Shown here piece after piece: positions 1 through 10,300 of a stretch of 64,000 nt of DNA. The stretch is from Triatoma infestans. Lineage: Eukaryota > Arthropoda > Insecta > Hemiptera > Reduviidae. The notes under the pieces were generated by a model. It did no database searches. It was not told the DNA's origin and worked only from the letters and a program-made list of their open reading frames with translations. Within the stretch, counting starts at the first letter, position 1, and each line of letters opens with the position of its first letter. The stretch lies in assembly GCA_011037195.1 (NCBI GenBank), contig JAAEAF010001974.1, positions 1 through 64,000 of the forward strand. The letters run 5' to 3'. The position numbers and the translations under genes were made by a program.

Positions 1-446
1 CCATACATCGCATCGTGTCATATCTCTACTCCCACCTTTTATTCTATCAAAATCATTATAAAGCCCAGTGCAGTTAGTGTAAACTTATAGCTACATTATA
101 ACAGTGTCTTCCTATCTCGTTCATTCAATCAAACCTAATTTCTCTCCTCAACAACTCCATTATACACTTCTCTGCCAGCCCAAGATTAGTGTAGGTAGGT
201 ACACTTATCCGCTCACCACTTCTAGGATAACTATGTAAAAATTTGAATGTAAAGAGAATTTACCATTTTATAGAAAACTAAACTAACAGTAGTAGTAAGG
301 AGAAAGTCAAATGTTTTACCTATCACATTTTTTTTTTTTAAAGGATTTAGGCGCAAGGATTAGTTTAATTAAATTAATAATATCCTGAGGATATGAAAAC
401 TTTTTTCGTCGTAAGGTACACGAAAAATCACTTCCAGGCTATTTTT
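1..446. other. no gene seen
   Basis: AT-rich DNA at the window's left edge. There is no open frame or signal-peptide exon for gene A here. Probably gene A intron 1 or its upstream flank. Confidence 0.5.
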
Positions 447-1155
447 ACTTTCTCTTCTTACTCCTACTAAGAGGAAGTATTGTAAATGTGTCAAATTTTC
501 AATATTGAGTTTTCACCGGAAATATCTGTTTTGAGGTCCCCTGAGTCAAAAAAAAAAGTGGTTTTTAGCAAATGGTCTGAGTGTGTGTATATGTGAACAG
601 CATAACTCAAAAAAGAAAAACCATAGAAAGTTAAAAAACTTGATATTCCGTTTAGATATCACCATGGGATCCGACAGTGGGTCATCTGTCAAAATTCCTC
701 AACCGGAAGTACCACTTTACTTGTTTTTTTTTTTGTTTTTTTTACTTTTTTGCGTTTTTCACAAAAATAGCTCCGACGATTTTCTTCAAACTTGATATAT
801 CAACTACACATACAAACAGCTACAACTTTTATTTGAAACGTTTCTCTGGGAAAATTCATTTATGGGCAGTTATTGGGGAGAGGTGGGGGTTAGGTTTTCA
901 TCTAAAGTGCTATCCATAGTTGATTATACAATTCTATCATACAAAGAAAATTAATTAGAAATAAATAGATGGCCAAAATTCCGTGTTTCAAGAAAATTAG
1001 TAAACCGGAAATGCCCGCCCTTTTACTGGACAGTTTTTTTTTTTCAGTTTTCGACGTATTTCATTAAATTCGGTACACAAAATATAAAAATTTGTCAATT
1101 ATAATTTTTGAGAACTGGAGTAAGAGAAAGTTGTGTGAGTGTTTCACACCAGATT
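447..1155 (+). repeat. modular hairpin-ended repeat (family M), copy I, forward
   Basis: Begins with a degenerate ACTTTCTCTTACT hairpin and ends GAGTAAGAGAAAGTTGTGTG, followed by a GTGTGA/TCACAC hairpin and CCAGATTTT. Internal landmarks are TTTTCACCGGAAATA, CCGGAAGTACCACTTTACTT and TTCCGTGTTTCAAG. Shorter than copy II because modules are missing. No coding capacity. Confidence 0.8.
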
Positions 1156-1810
1156 TTATTTTTTTCCAAACTATGATGATAAACTTAGGGCTTATTATTA
1201 TTATTATTACTTGTTTCTCACTGCTACAGGAAGTATTGCCATCGTATCAAATTTTCGAATTTAAATCGATTTTTTTTTTCACCGGAACTACATACAGGCA
1301 TACCATCAGTGTTTAAAATACCTCGAAAACAAAATAATCCCAAGAAGCACCAATTTTATGTTGCGTTTAGGTTACCACCCCTGCAATCTGATCCTTAGGT
1401 TTCGGATATTGATTATTGATCAAAATTACGATCTAACTAAATAATTATTTTTATTAATTCTTTTCGTGATTTTTTTTTTCTTTTAAATCATAGCCAAAGA
1501 ATTTATTATTAAACTTCGTATACTGTTTTCATATATTATTTTATTTGTGTCTATCACGTTTATTTGAAACAGTTTTTCTAGGCAATTGATTTTTTTTTGT
1601 AGGTTCCATTGAAGTGCAACGTTAACTATCCCCTCTAAAATGCCCCACTTCAGTGTAAAATTATATTTCTGTCAATATAATTTTAAGATAATATTGAGCC
1701 CACAAAGGGAATCCAAAGGGGCATAGGGGAATAGTGGGCTCCATGGGTTACAGCTCAGTACTTCATGCACTTCGTCAGAAGAGTACACAATGACGTAAGC
1801 CATTGGTGAA
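1156..1810. other. no gene seen; SINE-linked repeat at its end
   Basis: AT-rich. Bases about 1735-1810 (CAGTACTTCATGCACTTCGT) recur beside the S1 copy at 21432, so a longer repeat unit extends left of the SINE. Confidence 0.5.
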
Positions 1811-2005
1811 GGAAGGAATTAGCTCAGTGGTAGCGCGCTGGACTAGCAACGCGGAGGTGACAGGTTCGAATCTAGCATGCTGCCTTTTAAATTTTCTCTT
1901 CTAAGAGGCTCAACAGCTCATTGTCCTGTGATGGGCAGTGTTGTCTGTAGCTAGAGAACACTGCTCGGAGTGCCGGAGAAGGCCCCGGGATGCCCCAGTC
2001 TTTCA
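1811..2005 (+). mobile_element. tRNA-derived SINE, family S1
   Basis: A-box TTAGCTCAGTGGTAGCGCG and B-box GGTTCGAATC sit in a tRNA-like head, followed by the shared S1 body: CTCATTGTCCTGTGATGGGC, GTTGTCTGTAGCTAGAGAAC, ACTGCTCGGAG and AGAAGGCCCCGGG. The tRNA-like part is not a functional tRNA: it runs on into the body without a 3' acceptor end. Confidence 0.8.
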
Positions 2006-2301
2006 GGTTTCATAAGTAACATTGAGGTATATTAAGTGCCTCGCTTAAGTTCTAAATTTGAAGAAACTCTAAATTTAAAGAAAAAATTTTTGAATTAAAT
2101 CTCTCTTAAAAACATAATTATGAGTTTTTTTTTAAACCTCTCATTTAAACATCTCATTTTTATTTGAACATCCATTTTTCTCAGAAAAAATTATTTCAGT
2201 GGTATCCTGGTGAACGTATGAGTTGACATAATTCCAGAAGGGGCGCTGTCACGAAAATCAATATAATTAATTCACCTCCATCACGTTTATAATGTAATTT
2301 T

Positions 2302-2431
2302 TGCCAATCACCGAACAGTGAGCTGTAGAGCCTCTTAGGAAGAGAAAAATTTAAGGGCAACCTGCTAGATTTGAACCTGCAACCTCTGTGTTACTAGTCC
2401 AGCGCGTTACCACTGAGCTAATCCCTTCCTT
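2302..2431 (-). mobile_element. SINE S1, inverted partner
   Basis: On the - strand GGGATTAGCTCAGTGGTAAC leads to GCGCTGGACTAG and a B-box-like GGTTCAAATC, then the S1 body up to the conserved TCGGTGAT. It faces the S1 copy at 1811-2005. Confidence 0.78.
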
Positions 2432-2842
2432 CACCCATGGCTTATGCCAAACTCAACTAAACTTCTATCAAACATTAAAAGTTTAAACAAAATAATAATA
2501 ATTGTGGTAATTACAGTAAAGGAACGTCGCGTGAATGTTTCACACCAGATTATTTTAACTAATTTTTAGGTTATTCAGTGTTTTCTTTGGAGTCATTCAC
2601 CAGTGATTAAACAACGTTTCTATTCTTAGAGATTAAAAAAATAATGTTCATATTATTGAACTGATATAGATTAATTATTTATCAAACACTGAGTAAATTT
2701 ATGCTCTTTTTTCTTTTACGTTCAAGTTCAGCTAGGGATACAATTGAATGAGTGTAAAAATACTTCACGCATGTGTTGAGTATTAAATATTTTATGAAAC
2801 CGCAATTAATTGGTTCTTAACTGATATGAATATTTTAAAAAA

Positions 2843-3982
2843 ATCTGGTGTGAAACACTCACACAACTTTCTCTTACTCCAGTTCTCAAAATTATAATTC
2901 ACAAATGTTATAGTTAGTGTACTAAATTTAATGAAATTCGTCGAAAACTGAAAAAAAAAAATTGATCAGCAAAAGCCCCCTGGTTTACTAATTTTCTTGA
3001 AACTCGGAATTTTGGCCATCTATTTATTTCTAATTAATTTTGTTTGGATGGTAGAATTGTAGTACTAACTATGATAATACTTTAGAGAAAAACTAAATCT
3101 CCCTCTCCCAAAAGCCCCGTTTAATGACCAACGAGAAATATTTCAAATAAAAGTTGTAGCTCTTTATATGTGTAGTTCACATTTCTAGTTTAAAGAAAAT
3201 CGTTGGACCCGTTTTCGAGAAAATACCAGAAAACAGAAAAATACATTTCAATAAAAAACGCACTTCCGGTCATCTAATGTTTTCAAACTCGGAAATTCAA
3301 CAACACATTTAATTCTAATTAATATTATTTAGATGGCAGTGTAATATAATAAACTGAAATAGTACTTTAGAAGAAAATCTAACCCCACCCCTCCCCCAAA
3401 AGTGCCCTTAAATGGATTTTTCCAGAGAAATGTTTTAAATAAAAATTGTAGATCATTGTATGTATAGTTGATATATAAAGTTTGAAGAAAATCATTGGAG
3501 CCATTTTTGAGAAAATCGCAGGAAAGTAAAAAAAAAAAAATACCAGAAAACTGAAAAATACATTTCAGGGAAAACGCACTTCCGGTCATCCGCATTTTTT
3601 CAAACTCGGAATTTCAGTAACTCATTTAATACTAGTTGATATTATTTAGATGACAGAATTGTATTTTTAACTGAAATAGCATTTTAGAAGAAAACCTAAC
3701 TCCATCCCTCCCCCAAAAGTGCCCTTATAAATAAATTTTCTCGTTTATCTTCACAGATAACGTAACTGTCAGATCCCCATGGTGATATATATACGGAATA
3801 TCAAGTTTCAACTTTCTATGGTTTTTCGTTTTTGAGCTATGCTGTTCACATTACATACACACAAACACAGACCATTTGCTAAAAACCACTTTTTTGGACT
3901 TAACGGATATTTCCGGTGAAAATTCGATATCGAAAATTTGACACAATTACAATACTTTCTCTTACTAGTAGTAAGAGAAAGT
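2843..3982 (-). repeat. family M, copy II, reverse, longest copy
   Basis: Begins AATCTGGTGTGAAACACTCA and ends in a near-perfect palindrome, ACTTTCTCTTACT-AGT-AGTAAGAGAAAGT. Between the ends a ~300-bp module repeats: ACTTCCGGT with AAACTCGGAATTTC recurs near 2975, 3261 and 3577. Each module continues with TTATTTAGATG, a GAAAACCTAACCCCACCC block, AAAGTGCCCTTAAATG and ATTTTTGAGAAAATCGC. No ORF of substance. Confidence 0.85.
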
Positions 3983-4268
3983 AAAAAAGTATGAAAGTAT
4001 GAGAGAATTCAAATCAAATACTCCCTCTCACTATAACCTGCTTCCATTTGATATAATCTCTCAAATACTCTCTATGCACGTGTTTATAATTAAACTTTTA
4101 ATTGAATAATCACTTATATTATTTCACACGATTGTAGAAAAATAAATATTCTGTGTATTAATTTATTCACTATAAGTTCTGCTGTATTCAATATATGTAT
4201 ATTATTTACATAGTTATGCAATCATTTGATATAGTATATAGTTTTAATAAGTTGATTGTTATTTCTAG

Positions 4269-4361
4269 ATAAAAAATTGAAGATATGCGATCCTAATACC
4301 CCAGATAGGAATGAATGTTTGGCCAAGGCCATTCAAAGTGCATTACGTAATTCAAATAATG
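4269..4361 (+). CDS. gene A exon 2 (N-terminal cysteine pair)
   Basis: Acceptor TTTCTAG precedes 4269 and donor GTAAGA follows 4361. The exon enters with two bases of a split codon and reads KKLKICDPNTPDRNECLAKA and onward. The two cysteines, ten residues apart, are the conserved disulfide of the family. Confidence 0.85.
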
Positions 4362-7300
4362 GTAAGAAAATTATTTTGAAATAAAATTAAGGTTGATATA
4401 GTTGATAGTTATGTTTGGCCGTTGTTAATGAAATTAGGAAAAAATTATGTTTAGCAGGGGCCCCCCCCCCAAAAAAAATTCATTTTGGAAAAGTTTATTT
4501 TTTCGACATGAGCTAAAAATGAATAATGTTTGGTTGTATAGGACTTAGTACTGTCTGATATGATACCATATATGAGACGAACATTCAGCCATTCTTTACA
4601 TTAACATATCTTAAACAATAAAAAATTAAAATTGTTTTATTTTAATAATAATATAAATAATTTTAGGATTCTACAAATATTATTTTCAATAATTTTTTTT
4701 TTTTTATCTGACGGCTTGTAGTCAAATATCATCTTCATAGATTGTGAGGAATATAGAGTACTCCACTCTGTTGTAAATAGACGTATGTGAGTAGCGTAAT
4801 TGTGTTTTAATGGATAAATATATCAATAAGGATGAATGTATTTATAAGGATGCATGTATTTATAAGGATGAATGTATTTATAAGGATGCATGTATTTATA
4901 AGGATGAATGTATTTATAAGGATGCATGTATTTATGAGGATGAATGTATTTATAAGGATGCATGTTCGGTATTTTATTTTGGCCGGCAATAAGTCAAAAA
5001 ATAACTGACATCATAATCTCTTAATAACCTCGTGTCCTCTCCTTCGGTAATATTACTGCATAATATTATGCTTTATTTTAATTATGATAAAACTTTAAGG
5101 CTTTATTATTATGAAAAAAAAAAAAAAAAATTATTTAGCAATGTGGAATTTTCATATTTTCTCATAAATTATTATATCCACTAATTAATTAATTCAATTC
5201 AATAAATTAATATGTAATAAAGTTTTGATGTCAATCTGTTTAGATTCAAGTAATTATGTTCAGGAAACTACGCACATTTGTTCAACCAAATTAAACCATT
5301 TTTTAAACCAATGTTTTACCTATTTTTTTTTTTTTTTTCACAATATTTTAAACCACTTTTCCTTGTCCTATATAATCCTAGTAATTGTCACTTTGATTCC
5401 AGATCAGAAAAGTATATTTTGTTTCAAATATTTTTTAAAGTTTGCAAAAAAAAAAAAAAAGCGGAACTCTAATTCAGCTTTGCTCACGATAATTGATTTA
5501 AATATGTTTATTTAATTAATAGAGATCATTTAAGCAATTAAAAAAAAAAAACTCTGTGGCGCAACAGTCCATGAAAAGCCAAGGCTTGCCAGATGGCGAT
5601 TTGAATAGGGAGGCGTGTGGTGAGCAGTTCCCACCGCGTTTAGTTCTGGCCTTAGCTACCCAGGGCGCTACTAACTGTAGCTTCCCATTTTTTATCACAA
5701 TGCTGGGTCAACACCGACTTTGCCCTCACGGGAATCGAACTGTGAATTTTTGCACGAAAGGCGAGTGCGCTAGCCACTAGATCAATGCCGTGTCGACTTT
5801 AAACATGAACTTTTCCTAAATGTCGACTTTGATTTCTTTAATATTAAGACGGCCCTCTTCCCCTTATTTTTAATCTAGCGGCACTCCTGTTTGATATTAT
5901 TTTGTAATAGAATCTTACTCAAAAAATCATAGATTCGAAATATACTCAGAGCCGACTTTGGAAAAGTGCTAATGGAATAAATTGCAATATAAATTTTAAA
6001 TACTTAATTCTTCCAGTATTTATTGAATAAATAGAAACTTTCCAAAAAAACAAAAACATAAAAATGTTTGAATTTAAACACCATTCAAAAAAAAAAAATC
6101 CGTATAAAAATTCTTCTAATATTGTTTAGAATTTTGTAATATAAAATAACTGAATAAAAATAAATAAAAAATGAGAACTGCACATCTTATTGTAAAAAGA
6201 TACTGTTTCTATAATTTCAGATAATGAAACATCAATAGGGCAGTTTTTCTTTGCCCCATTATATATTGACAAAGTTCAAATCAAAAGCGATGGACTAGTC
6301 AACATTGATCTTCAAATGTCCAATCTAACTATTTATGGAATAAATGATTCAACTGTTGAAAATGCTGAGTAAGATGTTTTTATAGATGTTTCTAGTTTAA
6401 TCTAATGGTATGAGGTGATTGTTGGGTGGGGGGATATAGAGTGCAACACAATCTTATTAACGCACTTTTTACACTAGCTATATATTGAGAAAAGAGAACG
6501 AAGTATATAGAGTGACCGAGCGACGAATGATGATAATAGTAATGTACACAGCTGGCTGATATAACTCAGTTGGAAGGCGTGTCGTGGCTAGTTAGAACTG
6601 TCTTGCTTGTACTAACTGTCTATAGATAGTGTGGCTTGGGGTGGAAGATAATATTTGAGACCTATAAAGGAACTTTGGGGGCAAAGAGCGAGTTGATATA
6701 GGTGATTGCTTGCTACAAGGGTTATTTTTGAATAACTCTTTGAAAGTTGTGTTTTCAACCCACAGTAAGCTCTTCAATTGTCATTTCCGGTCACATATTT
6801 TCGGTGGCTGTGATTTGTCGTTTTCGGTCGCTTTGTTGCCACGTTGTATTTCTCCATTGGACTTTTCTCCTCTGAAAGTAAGAGCTTCGTCATCTCCTTC
6901 CGTGAAACAATACTGCCCTGCTTGTATTTGAAGATACCTACCTTGTAGAACATTCTGCTTAAGATGGTACGATACATCTGTCTGCCGCTAAGAAGAAGGG
7001 ACTAGTGGAGCGTCAAGATTCCCTATTACAAATACAAACCGGAATAAAACAGTTATAGTGAGGTTCTCCGACCTTCATGGAGCAGTGGTCAAACTAAAGA
7101 CAGACATAATCTTCTAGTGGAAGACCACTAGGAAGGCAATAATTGTGACACAATCGTTTCCTTTAGCAAACCGGATCTTGACTGAAAGAGTAATTTGCAA
7201 AAAGATCCTTGTACTAGATTTGGAAATATATGGTATTCAAAGAGATGTTCGTCTCTTTTGCGGAACGCCTTTCTTTAAACCTTCGACTGGAAAGTTCTCA

Positions 7301-10300
7301 TCAAATACCCCAAATTCATCCCGGAAGATTTTATAAAATTTGCCCATAGTCTCCGCGGATCGCCTGTGACTAAAACATTCCAGTCCCTCCTTTCAGGATC
7401 CTCGACTCTTTCAATTAAAAAAAGAAAAAAGTAAACACTATTATCAAAAACAACGGTATCTATATTTTATGGCTAAAAGTTTTTACTTACTTATTTAACC
7501 GGCGTCTCCCTCCATTTGGTTTGGCGGCAGGTCACTTCCGCTAAAAGTTTTTGAGATTCTTATTTCCCATCTACATTTTTGTATAAACTTCTTCCTTAGT
7601 AGTACATGTCATTATAGTGATCGTGATGTGCCATATATTAGTCGATATCACTAGGAGCATGTGCTGGTAGAATCGCCTGCGAAGACATAATATGCTATTA
7701 GTACTTCCATAAAACAGGTACGGGGTTAGCTCAATGGTTCGTAGGCTCGGGTCGAGTCCTGCAGTGCTGGCCTTAGTTTTCCCGCACTAGGAACCTCTAC
7801 AGCTTACTATCGGGTGATGGGCAGTGTTTCTGTAAGACAAAATACTGCTCTGAGGCTAAGGCCCTGAACTTTCGCATTCGACGAATTGTTTGATACAAGA
7901 GTTGTCTATTGTCTCCAGTGAACTGTAGGCATTCCCAATACATTCCAGGAATGTCTCTCATATAGTCGAAGTCTGACTCGCCGACTCCATAATAATAATA
8001 ATATGTCTTTATTATTCATAATTTACACAGTTCAACCTTAACAAAAAGACATTAAACCCCTGGCGGGGGAGAGTTGTTGTTTTGCGCATCAAACAAATTA
8101 TGAAAACTTCAAATGTAACAAAAAATAACATAAACAATTAGTGCATAAAGCATAAACAGCATATAGCTTATAAGAATGCATATAAATAAACATATCAATT
8201 AATCAAATATAAGAATTATATATTCACAAAATTGCCTCTGCAATTAATTTAGACCTATAGCCCCAAGCCATTTTACAATAGCTTATTATGAATTTCTACT
8301 CCCCTCCATTTAAGTAAAACAACAATTCTTGTTCCGATAAACTGTTTTTATTGAAAACATTTTTTCTAATTTCATTATATGAGGGGCATCTAGCCATAAA
8401 ATGTTCCTAAAATGTCAATGGTAGAATACCCTGATCGCAATCCTGCCTGAAACGTCTTCAATATATTATTTACCAGCACTCAATGAGACAATCTCTGCAA
8501 AAGTAGACCCGAGAAAATTTTACCAATTGCGTTTTCAAAAGATATACCACGATAATTTGATGCTACATTAATATCTCCGTTTGACTCGTTGACTTCATGA
8601 GATATATTGATGTTTCCTGCAGCATATCGGAAATTTGAATCAACTTCAGTGTCCTCAGAAATAATTCCGCTTTTTAATAAATTCCCCACAGAAAAAAGAC
8701 CCTTCTTCATCATTTCCATTCGAGGTTTCTTTGGAGGAACAACTTCATCCTCTTCTTCTAGATTCACAGGGCTTGGTGGAGCTTTTGCGACGTAAGCCGG
8801 ACATTCCAGGTTTTGAGTTTCTTCACAGATGCAACCTTTCGTCGACATTTTAAATAAATTAAAAATTCCGTATTATTAAATGATTTCAAAAGTATAAATA
8901 TACCTTCTGCAATATACGCACTTCTTACACACAAATTTCATGCAAAGTGAGCGGCGGATGGGCGGCAGGGGTGGCGGAAGAAAACAATCAATCATCTTGC
9001 AGCGACGACGACTAGTTGAATCAACTTATAGGCCCAGTTGAAACTTTGGATTAAGTAAGACTTGATCGCTCCCCACAGAGTATAGAAAAAAAAATCCATA
9101 AAACTGATTAAATGTTTTTAAGAAGTTAAATAGCCTATATACGTCTCATTATCTTTATCTTTAAGTACATATTGATCACAATCCTCTTACAGTCCACTGA
9201 GGAAGCACATCACCTTCTCTCTCCAATCTGCCTACAGGAAGAAAATGGATAAGGCTTTCTAAATCTATCTCTATCACTATTCTTATATGTTTACTGATCT
9301 TTTACAAATTATTTTATGTATAATTGGATCTCTCAAAAGTTCCTCTTACTATCAAACACTTCGTAGCCACCTCATTACCAAAACTCTGATAGTGGAAGAA
9401 GATATTAGCAAAGTTACTTCTGTTCGTTGCATTATAATACGTTAATAAGGAAGCGAAAAAATAATTATCGTTACTTTTTCCCTCAGTACTGATTGGGAAA
9501 AGATGATATTTGTCACAGAGATTCCAAAACTGGTTCTAAACGGTACATGCAAGATTAATGGGAAGATACTCTCAATGGAAATCAATGGTGACGGACCTTG
9601 TAAATTTGAGTTAAGTAAGTATAAAATAGGAAACATATCTGTATATTTTTTTATTTTTGAAATTTCAATTTGCTAATGTCATCGTGTTGTAGATCTCATT
9701 GTTTCTTCACTGAAGCAAAAGTAGTATTGTACGGATGCGTTTCTTGACAGTAGGCAAGCATTTGGTCGAGTTTGGTATCAGGGAAGCTCAAACAAAGTCT
9801 TCCTCATATTTATCATCTAATTATCATGTCTTTCCTTTCTAATAGGTATTTCTGCGTCAGAGAACTCTTTATTCTGTGAATGCCGGAATTTCTCAAGGGC
9901 CAATATTTTTCAATTTGCCATATTCCTATTCACCCTCACATTACAATTTTCACTTAACGCAGATGACATAGCCATTTTTTCTCATCATACACATCCAATA
10001 CAGTCCTTCCAAATCTTGTAACATCACACACTATTGAACATTAGTTTACTAAATGGAAAATTAATATTGTAATGTTTTTCCTTTCTAAACTAGCTACTGC
10101 AACTAGTTTTAAGTGGGTTCGTATAGATAAAATACTTTAAACTTCAATAAAGAAAACACCAATTTATTGCTATACACAATAAATTACGAAATACAACGCT
10201 TAATAATAATTATTTCACAGTTTAAACCACAAAAGTTCACTTTGTTCACTTTTGTACACTTTTCACAAACTAATAACTTCGTTTGTAACTGGGAACTCTC

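Noticed and set aside
1811..1885. Possible tRNA gene
   Set aside because: A- and B-boxes are present, but the sequence continues into a SINE body and recurs in many copies; no proper acceptor stem. The same applies to the heads of S2 and S3.
4807..4992. Proteins of 60 residues on both strands
   Set aside because: Produced by the 18-bp minisatellite, whose length is divisible by three. No coding signal.
5516..5780. ORFs over 5516-5698 and 5556-5780
   Set aside because: They lie within SINE S2; similar frames recur in the copies at 35147 and 59301.
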